DNA from: Nocardioides antri
GTDB taxonomy: Bacteria; Actinomycetota; Actinomycetes; Propionibacteriales; Nocardioidaceae
Length of the DNA stretch: 64,000 nucleotides
Direction: 5' to 3'
Assembly: GCF_008373765.1 (NCBI RefSeq)
Contig: NZ_VUJW01000012.1
Span: forward strand, 61,505 to 125,504
Position numbers and translations under genes: made by a program
The notes under the pieces: generated by a model
Databases searched by the model: none
Told to the model about the DNA's origin: nothing
What the model saw: only the letters and a program-made list of their open reading frames with translations
Part shown: piece by piece, positions 24,116 to 32,119 of the stretch
Layout: every line of letters starts with the position of its first letter
Position numbering within the stretch: position 1 is the first letter of the stretch

Positions 24116-25415
24116 TAGTGGCTTCCTCTTCTTCAGAAATGCTTGGGAGTTCGGTGTCAGGAGGCGTCTTTGGTGCCTTTTCGAGTTCAAGCGCGGGCAG
24201 TCCTTCGAGTGCGCGGACCTCGTCCACGGTCAAGATCCCCGCGTCAATTGCGACCTTGTACGCCTGATACCGCTCGCCTGCGGGCGGGTTGGCGAAGCCG
24301 TCAACGGCGACCTTCACGGTCCGGTCGCCGGGCAGCAGCGCAGACAACGTGTCCTGCAGAGCGGTGATCCACGGGCTGAGGCCGAAGTCGCGGTGGTTGA
24401 GCCACGCGTCGCGGGTGTTGGAGTACGTCGCGCTGTTGGCGAGCGAGACTCCGAGGTTCATGGGGTCGATGCCGAACGAGAAGGCCACGTCCGCGATGAC
24501 GAGTCGCTTGACCTCCACGAGGGCGGTGTCAACAGGCGACATCGAGATCGGCGAGAAGTCCGTCGTAGCGTTGAGGATCGCCACCGAGCGGCTGTCACCG
24601 CCGTGGGCACCGAGCCATGCCTCCTTGAGCGCGGTCGCCTGCTCCTGCGTGAGTCCCGGCTGGTTGACCTTGATGTACCCGGCAGGGACGCCACTGCGGA
24701 ACGTGCCCGACGCGTAGGTGTCGACCTGCGAGGCGAGGCCGAACGTCGCGGGGTGCATTCCAAACACGCCCTGGCTGCGGCCATCGACATCGACCGGCGA
24801 GTGCGGATTCCGCATCGCTACGAGGCGATACGTGACGGGGCCAACCGTGGCGTACCCGTCACGCGTGAACAGGACCTCATCGCCGCCATCACCGAGCACC
24901 CACCTCAGCGAGCCGTCATCCTTGGCGCGCTTCGTGCTCAGCAGGTTCGGGTTGATCAGGCGCAGCGTCCCAGCGAGCGGCGCGCCGGACTCGTCCTCCT
25001 GGCACACGAACGCGCCAAGCCCCCACCAGATCGCGGAGCGAAGGAACCCGGTCCAGAAGTCGGAACGGGACAGCCGGTTCACGGCGGGGTAGACAGACTC
25101 CGAGGTGACGAGCCGGTTGTCCGGACGCAACAGCATCGGGTCGGTGACCCAGCGCGGCGTCTGCAACGGCGAGCCTGCGCCGAGTTGCTGCACCCTGAAC
25201 GGTGCGGCGGTGAGCGGTCCCGTGATGAGGGACGTCGCTCGCGTCACGACGGGAAGCGCCTCGGCAGTCGAGCTAGACCCAAGAACCCCAGGCCACATAT
25301 CGGACCCGATGTAGACGATTCCCTCGCCTCCGGCTAGTTGGAGATTGCCGGTTGCCCGGTGCCACAAACCGCGCTGTTCGGTGTGACCCGCGAGCCTGCG
25401 GGGTGGGTTCGGCAT
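24102..25415 (-). CDS. Phage portal protein
   Basis: This 437-residue protein is of the HK97 portal family, the dodecameric channel at the capsid vertex. Supporting segments are LPVVTRATSLITGPLTAAPF near residue 54, the mid region VFGMHPATFGLASQVDTYAS, the clip/stem region KRLVIADVAFSFGIDPMNLG, and the C-terminal YQAYKVAIDAGILTVDEVRA. The acidic tail (ISEEEEATNGDT) is typical. The gene follows the terminase in transcription order, apart from the lipoprotein gene that points the other way. Confidence 0.85.
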   Translation of the reverse strand: MPNPPRRLAGHTEQRGLWHRATGNLQLAGGEGIVYIGSDMWPGVLGSSSTAEALPVVTRATSLITGPLTAAPFRVQQLGAGSPLQTPRWVTDPMLLRPDNRLVTSESVYPAVNRLSRSDFWTGFLRSAIWWGLGAFVCQEDESGAPLAGTLRLINPNLLSTKRAKDDGSLRWVLGDGGDEVLFTRDGYATVGPVTYRLVAMRNPHSPVDVDGRSQGVFGMHPATFGLASQVDTYASGTFRSGVPAGYIKVNQPGLTQEQATALKEAWLGAHGGDSRSVAILNATTDFSPISMSPVDTALVEVKRLVIADVAFSFGIDPMNLGVSLANSATYSNTRDAWLNHRDFGLSPWITALQDTLSALLPGDRTVKVAVDGFANPPAGERYQAYKVAIDAGILTVDEVRALEGLPALELEKAPKTPPDTELPSISEEEEATNGDT

Positions 25416-25454
25416 CGCGCTCCTCTGGATACGACAAAAGGAAGGCGCGACTCT

Positions 25455-25491
25455 GGCCTGTGGAAATATCGTAATCGCCCGCTGACAGGCC
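25455..25491. repeat. Inverted repeat upstream of the lipoprotein gene
   Basis: GGCCTGT (25455-25461) and ACAGGCC (25485-25491) are perfect 7-bp arms around an A+T-rich centre (AAATATCGTAATCG). The centre could hold the -10 region of the lipoprotein promoter. Confidence 0.4.
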
Positions 25492-25504
25492 GAGATCCGC
25501 CAAG

Positions 25505-26371
25505 ATGGGCGCTATGCCCAGCCGCTATTCCGCAACCGTACTCGCCCTCGTGGGTTCTCTCGTCGGTCTCACCGCATGTAGCGACGACGACAAAGCGAAA
25601 CCGGCATCCGGAGACAACAGTGCGGAGGTCGTGACCGCCACCGTCACTACCACTGTCTCAGAGGGCGATGGCGCCACTGAGGAAACGTCGGCTACCGGGG
25701 ACCCGAACCTGCCGTCGAACGAAGACCTGCAGGCGTACGTCGAAGCCACCACATCTGACACTGTTGGAGAAATCGAGGATTCTCTTCGATTCACCGCCAA
25801 GGGGTCCCTCGCTCACGCGTACGCTACCTACCTGGTCGGCAACTCGACTGCCGTCATATCCAGCGGGGACGCCGGGTTGATGGAGCAGGCAACAGTGACG
25901 CCGATCGAAAACGGGTTCGAAGCCTGCTATCCGTCGGAACCCAACGACTGCAACGAGTACACCGACTTCGAGGGCGAAAACGGGCTCATCGTGGACCACA
26001 AGGTGAACGGAGAGCCGCTGCGCGGCAACGTCATCGTTGGAGACGGGAAGCCGCAACAGGCAGGCAACCTAGGCACCATCGAACTCGTGGCAGCGCGAGT
26101 GAACAGTGAAGGGAACCTATTCGTTGTCCTGAATGTGCGTTCCGCGTCTCAACCGGTCCAGGTCGGTTGGGGAAGTTCCAGCTACCGGAACAAGGACGGT
26201 CGTCAGGTCGAGTCCGAAGGCAGCGGTGTGTTCGGCCCGTTAGAACTGGGGCCAGATTCGCTCGGTACGGTGCGCGTGGCCTACGCGAACTCGGACCTGG
26301 GCGGCACTCTGACGTTCCCGTTGTTCGCAGACGACTTCTACAACGAGCAGGCGGTCACCTTTCAGTTGTAA
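25505..26371 (+). CDS. Prophage-encoded lipoprotein (moron, possible superinfection exclusion)
   Basis: This protein of about 288 residues is exported and lipid-anchored. A short basic start, a hydrophobic stretch (ATVLALVGSLVG) and a lipobox LTAC are followed by a Ser/Thr/Asp linker. The mature part has a helical/mixed domain (NEDLQAYVEATTSDTVGEIE) and a C-terminal beta domain (AARVNSEGNLFVVLNVRSAS). It lies on the plus strand between terminase and portal, which are both on the minus strand. This is the classic placement of a lysogen-expressed moron. ATG 25514 is an alternative start. The role is not known; surface anchoring fits receptor masking or superinfection exclusion. Confidence 0.8.
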   Translation: MGAMPSRYSATVLALVGSLVGLTACSDDDKAKPASGDNSAEVVTATVTTTVSEGDGATEETSATGDPNLPSNEDLQAYVEATTSDTVGEIEDSLRFTAKGSLAHAYATYLVGNSTAVISSGDAGLMEQATVTPIENGFEACYPSEPNDCNEYTDFEGENGLIVDHKVNGEPLRGNVIVGDGKPQQAGNLGTIELVAARVNSEGNLFVVLNVRSASQPVQVGWGSSSYRNKDGRQVESEGSGVFGPLELGPDSLGTVRVAYANSDLGGTLTFPLFADDFYNEQAVTFQL

Positions 26372-26377
26372 CAGTTG

Positions 26378-28183
26378 TCAGTAGATGGCTGAAGGTTCCT
26401 GGGCAGCGCGGGCTGCCGCGCACGCCCACACGGCCGCTTTCACTGCGTCGAGTCGGGCACTCGACCTGATGCGGATTCCATCTGCGGACGGGACGGCACG
26501 AGCGGCGAGAGCCTGCTCGGCAAGAGACTCCGAGCCGTCATGCAGGAACACGCCCTCATCGAGGAGGCGGCGCAGGTCCTGCACGGCGACCTTCGATGTG
26601 CCTCCCTTCGGCGTCAGCGGGATCTGGGCGAACGCCGGGTCGAGGGCGAGGCTCTTCCCGCACAGCACGGATGGTGCGCCCGCCTGCTTGATGTGCGCTG
26701 CGGCCTCATTGGCGGTCATGAACGACGTCACGGCGACGACGACCCCGCCGTCGTCCTGCAAGTACGCCAGAGCGACACTCAGGCCCTCTCCGAACCACGA
26801 TTCGACCGCGCACGCGGCTGGTGTGCCGGTAGGTGTCGGCGCTGAGGCGTCGATCCACTCGTTCTCGCCGAACACCGGCTCGCCCGGGTTGTTGTTCCGG
26901 CCGCCCGCCATGGACACCCACTGGTTGCAGTAGTTCTGCTTGAACTCCAGCGGGTCCAACTTCTCGACCTTGTCCGCGATCTCCTTGAAGCGCCGCGTTG
27001 ACCAGAACGGCGACGCCATCCGCCAGGACTCGGGGTCCCCAGGTTCCATGCTCTTCGGCGCGGACCACTCCGCGATGAAGGTGGACTCCGGCTCCAGCAG
27101 CGTGTCCAGCGCCTGCTGCCGGTAGGTCATGAAAAGGTCGCTCGCGGAGTCGCCCGCAGTCGAGATCAACATCAGCTGTGGCGAAACCGCCTCCGTCAGG
27201 GCGGGGTCGGCTGCCTCCACGACGCTGCGGTGCACCTTCCACGCCTCGTCCACGACGATCATCGACAGCGAGTAGCCCACGCCCATCCCGTCGTTGGCGG
27301 CTGCTAGAAGCCACCTACCGCCGTCCGGTGACTCGACACGGATGTCGCCAGACGCGAGCCGGACTAGCCAGCCCAGGTCCTTGCGCTCCATCGCCCACCG
27401 CGAGGCCGGCCGCATGATCTCGTGGGCGGTCTGCGCCTTGTGTGCCACCGAGAGGACGGTCTGGTCCTCGTCGCCGAACAGGTCGCGCTGCTGGATGCGC
27501 CACATCAGCAGGGCGCGCAGCAGCCACGACTTGCCGCACTGCCGCGCCATCGTCACCAGGACGTTGCGCCACACGAGTTCGCCCTCGGCGTCGTGCTCCA
27601 GCATCCGATAGGCCACGGCGCGCTGCCACCAGCGCAGCCCTCCGGTCCGCTTGGCGTGCAGACCAGGATTGTCGTCCGCCCACGCGCAGAAGTCGGGTCC
27701 GTAGGTGCCCGTGGCGCGCGGATGCGGCCCTGTCATGAACCTAGGGGCGACCCCATCCTGCGGAACCTCGCGGAACTCCGCCATCCACTCGATGGATCCG
27801 CAGAGATCGTTCCAGTCCGTGGCGTCTTGCTCAGGCTCTGCTTCAACACCGTGAGAGAGAGATTGAAACGAGCGGGGGTTGTCTAGGCGGCCGTTCCTCG
27901 AAAAACCGGGCCAGTTCTCGCCGTTTCTGCCCGCTTCGTAGGCTTTTCGCATCACCTCGTGCTGGCCGGTGCTGGCCGAGCATGACGCGTGTTCGTGCTG
28001 CCAGTTCGCGCTAACCCAGATCAAGTCCGGGCGTTCCCACTGGGGGATCTTGTGCCCGACCACCCACTTGTCGCCGGGGTTCACGGGCTTCCCGCACTGT
28101 CCGCACGGCTGGGGTAGTTGGGTCGCCATACGCGCCCTGATCTGCATTACGCGCGGGCCTGACCACGCCTTCGGTGCCGACAC
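26378..28183 (-). CDS. HNH endonuclease-terminase large subunit fusion
   Basis: This 601-residue protein carries two packaging activities. Residues 20-75 form an HNH-like finger with CGQC (C27, C30), VVGHKIP (H44), SANWQHEHASC (N60, H63/H65, C68). From about residue 125 a terminase large subunit follows. It has the Walker A-like MARQCGKSW (213-219), Walker B LSMIVVDEAW, and a C-terminal RNase H-like nuclease region (AVESWFGEGLSVALAYLQDD, then ARLDAVKAAVWA). The first nuclease acidic residue is Glu where Asp is common. No separate small subunit gene is visible. Confidence 0.85.
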   Translation of the reverse strand: MSAPKAWSGPRVMQIRARMATQLPQPCGQCGKPVNPGDKWVVGHKIPQWERPDLIWVSANWQHEHASCSASTGQHEVMRKAYEAGRNGENWPGFSRNGRLDNPRSFQSLSHGVEAEPEQDATDWNDLCGSIEWMAEFREVPQDGVAPRFMTGPHPRATGTYGPDFCAWADDNPGLHAKRTGGLRWWQRAVAYRMLEHDAEGELVWRNVLVTMARQCGKSWLLRALLMWRIQQRDLFGDEDQTVLSVAHKAQTAHEIMRPASRWAMERKDLGWLVRLASGDIRVESPDGGRWLLAAANDGMGVGYSLSMIVVDEAWKVHRSVVEAADPALTEAVSPQLMLISTAGDSASDLFMTYRQQALDTLLEPESTFIAEWSAPKSMEPGDPESWRMASPFWSTRRFKEIADKVEKLDPLEFKQNYCNQWVSMAGGRNNNPGEPVFGENEWIDASAPTPTGTPAACAVESWFGEGLSVALAYLQDDGGVVVAVTSFMTANEAAAHIKQAGAPSVLCGKSLALDPAFAQIPLTPKGGTSKVAVQDLRRLLDEGVFLHDGSESLAEQALAARAVPSADGIRIRSSARLDAVKAAVWACAAARAAQEPSAIY

Positions 28184-28375
28184 CTGGCACTCCCTTCAAT
28201 AGGAATGGGTGTCGTTACCGTCGTTAGGTATTGAGTTGAGTTGCTGCGGCGTGAGGATGGGCAACACGCCGAAGTTGACGGCCTACCTCAACCTGTGGCT
28301 CGCGCGAGATACGCTGCGCAGGAGTTTCCCCGACCGCCGTAGTTGTTCGCTGCGTTGTTGAAGTAGGGGAAGCAC

Positions 28376-28540
28376 ATGGTTTGGCTGATCGTCCCGGTGG
28401 TGGTGACGGTGTCGCTCGCCGTCATCGCGGTCTGCAAGTTGAGGTTCGGCACCGTCGCACTGCGCGGCGTTCCTCCAGAGCAGCGGCCTGAGGTTGTACG
28501 CGCAGTCGGTGAGGCGTGGTCGCGGTGGGGGCGGCGCTGA
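28376..28540 (+). CDS. Small plus-strand membrane protein
   Basis: This 54-residue protein begins MVWLIVPVVVTVSLAVIAVC, one N-terminal membrane helix, followed by a soluble basic tail (EQRPEVVRAVGEAWSRWGRR). An AGGGGA site 5 nt before the ATG supports translation. It runs opposite to its neighbours, like the two moron candidates. No family recognised. Confidence 0.6.
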   Translation: MVWLIVPVVVTVSLAVIAVCKLRFGTVALRGVPPEQRPEVVRAVGEAWSRWGRR

Positions 28541-28541
28541 C

Positions 28542-28718
28542 CTACTGGCGCCGAGGGATCTCGTGGTCCTCGATCCCTGTGCACAGGCTGACGCACTCGG
28601 CTCTCACGGTGGCCCACACCTTGTCGCCGTCGCCCGAGTCGAAGACCACCTTGTCGGTGACGGTCATCTCCTTCCCGCAGCGGGGGCAGTCGATGATGCG
28701 CGTCGCGTACTCGGCCAT
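28542..28718 (-). CDS. Small zinc-ribbon protein
   Basis: This 58-residue protein starts MAEYATRIIDCPRCGKEMTV and later has CVSLCTGIEDHE. CPRC plus CVSLC makes a four-Cys zinc ribbon. It starts shortly after the stop of the preceding micro-gene; a GTG at 28727 would add three residues. It is one of a string of tiny metal-binding proteins in the early region and its role is unknown. Confidence 0.62.
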   Translation of the reverse strand: MAEYATRIIDCPRCGKEMTVTDKVVFDSGDGDKVWATVRAECVSLCTGIEDHEIPRRQ

Positions 28719-28745
28719 GTGCCGCACCCTGCCATCCCCGGTTGC

Positions 28746-29036
28746 TCATCCGCCACCACCCGGTCGGTGGATCCCACGGTGCAGGCGCACGACCTGAGGC
28801 TTGTCCGTCAGGTAGACGACGCCACCCACCACCACGGCGTACGGACCCTCACCCTCCACCTGCAGCCCCGGCCACAGGCAGCGGGCCTTCTCCTGCCACG
28901 TGGTGTGGTCGGCGGTGCAGATCGTCCGGCCGTACGCCGCCGCATCGTCCAGCACCTTCTGCTTGTTGGCCTTCGCCGTGGCCTGCGCCTGTCGAGCTGC
29001 GCGGCGGCGTTCCTCGTCAGTGAGTCTCATCGACAT
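28746..29036 (-). CDS. Small protein with helical N-terminus
   Basis: This protein of about 96 residues begins RLTDEERRRAARQAQATAKA, a long charged helix, and then AAAYGRTICTADHTTWQEKA and a beta-rich end (PYAVVVGGVVYLTDKPQVVRL). Its start overlaps the stop of the upstream gene by 20 bp. ATG 29030 is an equally good start. No family recognised. Confidence 0.6.
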   Translation of the reverse strand: MSMRLTDEERRRAARQAQATAKANKQKVLDDAAAYGRTICTADHTTWQEKARCLWPGLQVEGEGPYAVVVGGVVYLTDKPQVVRLHRGIHRPGGGG

Positions 29037-29259
29037 CCCCGTCGAGGTAGTCCAGGTACTCGGCCAACCTCTCCATCGCGGCTGTCCGCGTCATGCCGCT
29101 CCACAGGTTCCAGGCGATGTGCGCCACGTTGCCGTTGTGGTGTCGGTAGACCTTGACGGTCCAGACCTCCTGCGCCACGTCGTCCGCCAGCTCGTCGCCG
29201 TACTCCGTGACCTCGATGACGTGATCCCCGGTCCCGCTGATCAGCTCGTGGATCCTCAT
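29017..29259 (-). CDS. Small acidic early protein
   Basis: This 80-residue protein begins MRIHELISGTGDHVIEVTEY and includes EVWTVKVYRHHNGNVAHIAW and an acidic end (AEYLDYLDGDVDETH). Its ATG overlaps the stop of the 39-residue zinc-finger gene (ATGA), fixing the start. Function unknown. Confidence 0.62.
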   Translation of the reverse strand: MRIHELISGTGDHVIEVTEYGDELADDVAQEVWTVKVYRHHNGNVAHIAWNLWSGMTRTAAMERLAEYLDYLDGDVDETH

Positions 29260-29375
29260 CGGTCCACCACCTTCGCCTGCACGTGGCCGGTCCCCTCGGC
29301 GTGACGCAGCGCGTCCACCACCGGCACGAACCTCAGTCCGCAGATCAGGCACTCCACGGCCTTGGTGTTGTTCAT
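29256..29375 (-). CDS. Single C2H2-like zinc-finger microprotein
   Basis: This 39-residue protein (MNNTKAVECLICGLRFVPVV ... ALRHAEGTGHVQAK) has the spacing C-x2-C-x13-H-x5-H, a minimal C2H2 finger. The start is tightly supported. It overlaps the previous stop (TGATG) and its own stop overlaps the next ATG (ATGA). Finger, size and position suggest a DNA-binding regulator or an inhibitor of host factors, but nothing more can be read. Confidence 0.68.
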   Translation of the reverse strand: MNNTKAVECLICGLRFVPVVDALRHAEGTGHVQAKVVDR

Positions 29376-29683
29376 CAGCAAGCACCCGTCTTGTCGCTGA
29401 CCCGGCGCGCGAGCTTCACCAGGTCGGGATCGGGGGAGTAGTCCGGCCAGGCGATCTCGTGACAGGTGTCGCTACCTGCGGGATGTATGTCGAGGAACCT
29501 GTCGGGGATGCTGTTGATCCAGGCACCCTGCTCCTCGACGCGCACGTTGTACGTGCCGCTGCGGGAGTTCACCACCCACCCGTCGATCTTGAAGCAGGCG
29601 GTTCGGGTGCAGTTCCACCCGGCGCTGCTGTCCGGTCCCTCGATCCCCCAACTCAGGAAGGGGAGTTCTGCGTGAAAGTCCAT
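29375..29683 (-). CDS. Early protein of unknown function
   Basis: This 102-residue protein begins MDFHAELPFLSWGIEGPDSS and contains GWNCTRTACFKIDGWVVNSR, DRFLDIHPAGSDTCHEIAW and a C-terminal helix. Its four cysteines include one at the very end. It overlaps the next gene by TGATG. An out-of-frame ATG lies 11 nt upstream, directly behind a -10 box. It opens a 13-codon leader (MNTKWTFTQNSPS) that overlaps this start, so expression may depend on that leader. Confidence 0.62.
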   Translation of the reverse strand: MDFHAELPFLSWGIEGPDSSAGWNCTRTACFKIDGWVVNSRSGTYNVRVEEQGAWINSIPDRFLDIHPAGSDTCHEIAWPDYSPDPDLVKLARRVSDKTGAC

Positions 29684-29700
29684 TTGGTGTTCATTTCGAT

Positions 29701-29706
29701 AAGGTA
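29701..29706 (-). promoter_or_regulatory. -10 box in the 29684-29865 gap
   Basis: TACCTT on the minus strand is followed by 6 nt and an ATG (29694), giving a leaderless start for the 13-codon leader. The rest of the gap (29707-29865) has a C-rich hairpin-like stretch after the ATPase promoter-distal end but no gene. Confidence 0.4.
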
Positions 29707-29865
29707 TTCGTACTGACGGTTCGTGTAGTTGTTTCGTTTATTTGTGGCCCCAATAGTCAGGGGGAACAAACAAAGTCGAAGGACGTCGGGCTACTTATCG
29801 ACCGGAGGGCTACGCCCCCCTCTCCGAGGGGCCGGAACGGCACCGATCGACAAGCAGCGCCACGT

Positions 29866-31212
29866 TCAGTCCTCACCCCCCGGCGAAGGTCTACGACCAG
29901 CGACCCACGCAGCGCTTTTGCCCTGACCCACGGAGTCGGCGACGTTGACGATCTGGCCGGCCTCGTTCATCTCGACCAGGAGGTCGCGGATCACGTTGCT
30001 GCCGAACAACACGTCGAGGCGGTCGTCCTCGCGCGTCGCCAGCTCCTTCATGGCGTTCACCACGCCGGTGCCGGAGAACGGGACGGGGGCATCAACGGTC
30101 GCACCCGTGTCGGCGTCCACAACGGCCTTAGTGGCCTCGTGGAGGGTCTCCCAGATCGCGACGCGGGTCCGTGCCCGACGTTCCTCTGCCTCCGCCTCAG
30201 GCGTGTCAGCGAGCTCGGCCAGGTTCGGCGATCCCCACGAGACGCAGAGGTCGTCGCCGATGTCGTCGCGCACGCCCTGGTAGTTGACCTTCGGGTCGTC
30301 GCCGCCGAACGGCTTCCGCTTCTCGAACACCAGCTTGCCATTCCCGCGACCCGACGAGACGCCCTGGAGGTAGGCCATGACGTCCGCCTTCGCGGCGAAC
30401 GCCGAGCTGCCTCGGTAGGTCGGCTTGTCGGTCCGGTTGGCGGTCTTGACCGCGTGATGGAGGAACAGGACGAAGCACCCGAGCCGTTCGGCGAGCCGAC
30501 CTGCTGCGCGATACATCTGCGCCGATGGCGCGGAGTCGTTCTCGCTGCTGTCCGGATCCATCATGTCCACCTGCGTGTCCAGCACGATCAGGCGCGGTGT
30601 GAGGTCCTTGCCCTTGATCCACTCGTCGAGCTGGAGAATGCCGACCTCATAGAAGTGACCGTCCCTCGGGTCCATCCGCTGCACCAGCGGCTGCAGCTCC
30701 TGATCCGTCTCCGACGCGAAGTAGAACGCGACCCGCGCGCCGTCGTAGTCCGCCGGATGTTCGCGCCGCCAACCCCGGATGAAGGACTTCAGGGACTCGC
30801 CGCCCTCCATGGCGACGTACACGACGTCACCGTGCAGGTTGATGCTCTGGTGCGCCCACTCGGCCGCTCCGGACGCGATCCGGTAGGACAGGTCGATGGC
30901 GACGGCGGACTTGCCGATGCCCGGCTGCGCGTACATGCAGCCGACACCAACGGCGGGGAAGCACCTCTCGACCAGGGCCGGTGTCTCGGCGTCGAGGTCG
31001 ATCTCCCACGAGAACACCAGCGGCGATGGCTTCGCCTTCTGCTTCTCCGTGGTGGTCAGGATCTTCACGACCTCAGCTCGTGGCAGGTCGCGCCAGTCCG
31101 GTCTGAAGAAGTCCAGCGCCGAGACCTCGTCCGGCTTGATCCCGGTCTCGCGTTTGCCGTTCTCGATGTACCAGTGGACGCCGTTCTGATCGACTTCGAA
31201 CTCGTTGCTCAT
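29866..31212 (-). CDS. RepA-like AAA ATPase, probable replication helicase
   Basis: This 448-residue protein has a RecA/AAA_25-type core. Walker A is AQPGIGKSAVAID near residue 95. A GGESLKSF segment follows. Walker B is LIVLDTQVDMMD near residue 193 and a sensor-like LFLHHAVKTANRTDK near residue 230. This is the RSF1010 RepA-like arrangement used by many phages and plasmids for hexameric DNA unwinding. The C-terminal 110 residues look like a winged-helix/regulatory part. It is the only recognisable replication gene. Its start overlaps the preceding gene (ATGA). Confidence 0.82.
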   Translation of the reverse strand: MSNEFEVDQNGVHWYIENGKRETGIKPDEVSALDFFRPDWRDLPRAEVVKILTTTEKQKAKPSPLVFSWEIDLDAETPALVERCFPAVGVGCMYAQPGIGKSAVAIDLSYRIASGAAEWAHQSINLHGDVVYVAMEGGESLKSFIRGWRREHPADYDGARVAFYFASETDQELQPLVQRMDPRDGHFYEVGILQLDEWIKGKDLTPRLIVLDTQVDMMDPDSSENDSAPSAQMYRAAGRLAERLGCFVLFLHHAVKTANRTDKPTYRGSSAFAAKADVMAYLQGVSSGRGNGKLVFEKRKPFGGDDPKVNYQGVRDDIGDDLCVSWGSPNLAELADTPEAEAEERRARTRVAIWETLHEATKAVVDADTGATVDAPVPFSGTGVVNAMKELATREDDRLDVLFGSNVIRDLLVEMNEAGQIVNVADSVGQGKSAAWVAGRRPSPGGED

Positions 31213-31673
31213 TCGGAGTCTCCGATCTCGTACGGGAACTCCTGGTCGGGCTTCGCCGCGACCTCGTCGGCGTCGACCTCGTCCTCGAGGACGCCCTGCT
31301 CGTGCTCGATGCGGGGATCGCTCTGGATGTAGATGCCGCGCTGGACGAGACCTTCACCGCGCAACCAGGCTTCGGCCACCTCCAAGTCCAAGCGATACAG
31401 ACCTCGCTTACCGTCCGGGTTTTTCACCACCAGGCCGGTCTTGTGCAGCAAGTTTCCGCCTCCGGCGACGTTGAGCAGCTTCGCGATATGTGGCACCAAA
31501 CGGTCGACATCGGCCTCATCGCGTTCATTGAGCATCTTTGAGTACGAGTAGAGGACTGCTTTCGTGAGCGAGTACCACTTTCCGTATTTCTGCTCGATCA
31601 GGTCGTGATAGGTCACAAGCCACCTGACAAGGTCGGCATGCGACTCTGTAAGTTCATATGTATTGATAGACAT
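31209..31673 (-). CDS. Early protein preceding the RepA-like ATPase
   Basis: This 154-residue protein is largely helical (ESHADLVRWLVTYHDLIEQK, YSLTKAVLYSYSKMLNERDE, KLLNVAGGGNLLHKTGLVVK) and ends in an acidic stretch (EDEVDADEVAAKPDQEFPYE). Coupling to the ATPase by a 4-nt overlap suggests a replication partner such as a loader or origin binder, but no family is recognised. AAAGAGA precedes the ATG. Confidence 0.65.
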   Translation of the reverse strand: MSINTYELTESHADLVRWLVTYHDLIEQKYGKWYSLTKAVLYSYSKMLNERDEADVDRLVPHIAKLLNVAGGGNLLHKTGLVVKNPDGKRGLYRLDLEVAEAWLRGEGLVQRGIYIQSDPRIEHEQGVLEDEVDADEVAAKPDQEFPYEIGDSE

Positions 31674-31773
31674 TAGATACGATCTCTTTGTAGGTTCTTT
31701 CTCTCTTGGACGCCCGCCAGCGCTTTGTTTGTTGGCAGGCTTCCTTTACGACCATAAATCGCAAAAGTGACTA

Positions 31774-31815
31774 ACCCCCGTCCCCCAGGCGTGAATACTG
31801 CTTGGGAACGGGGGC
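31774..31815 (-). terminator. Hairpin terminator after the zinc-protein pair
   Basis: On the minus strand CCCCCGTTCCC pairs with GGGGGACGGGGG across a loop of about 20 nt and is followed by TTAGTCACTTTT. It would end transcription of the two zinc genes before the ATPase module. Confidence 0.55.
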
Positions 31816-31820
31816 TCGCT

Positions 31821-31964
31821 CTACCGGTCGATTACCGGCTCAGCGAGGTAGTGCGCCATCCAGCAGCCGATGCAGATCGGAACGGTGCCGTCCTCGGACC
31901 GGCCTCGGGTCTTCCTCTCGCAGCCGCTGGTGCTGCAGGGCAGAAGCTCGTTGTCGCCGGTCAT
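31821..31964 (-). CDS. Small zinc-binding protein
   Basis: This 47-residue protein reads MTGDNELLPCSTSGCERKTR and then ICIGCWMAHYLAEP, so four cysteines are spaced C-x4-C and C-x2-C. The ATG overlaps the stop of the upstream zinc gene (ATGA). It is the second gene of the first leftward operon after the integrase. Its 3' end contains one copy of a 14-bp repeat found again at 32275. Confidence 0.65.
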   Translation of the reverse strand: MTGDNELLPCSTSGCERKTRGRSEDGTVPICIGCWMAHYLAEPVIDR

Positions 31965-32119
31965 GACGCTCTTCGGCACGGCCCGCACAACACCTGCGAC
32001 CGAGCACGGCAGCCAGCCAGCCACTCGGGATCGGTCTCGGTATCCTCGGTGCCGCCGCAGTCGGCGCATCGGGGTGCCTCCCACCTGACGTTGGTGAGTC
32101 GGTCCAGAAGCTCGCTCAT
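31961..32119 (-). CDS. Small zinc-ribbon protein
   Basis: This 52-residue protein starts MSELLDRLTNVRWEAPRCAD and has CADC at residues 18-21 and CGPC at 45-48, a minimal two-knuckle zinc ribbon. GAAGGA upstream gives a good ribosome-binding site. It is the first gene transcribed leftward from the 450-bp regulatory region and may be an early regulator. Confidence 0.68.
   Translation of the reverse strand: MSELLDRLTNVRWEAPRCADCGGTEDTETDPEWLAGCRARSQVLCGPCRRAS

Noticed and set aside
28260-28363. 34-codon plus-strand frame beginning MGNTPKLTAY before the membrane protein at 28376
   Set aside because: No clear ribosome-binding site and an out-of-frame end just before the next gene. It could be a leader but cannot be supported.
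28288-28749. 153-residue minus-strand frame with an Arg/His-rich first half
   Set aside because: It starts at a well-placed ATG after the previous stop, but its composition is that of an out-of-frame read of the zinc-ribbon gene at 28542-28718. Its second half also lies antisense to the plus-strand membrane gene.
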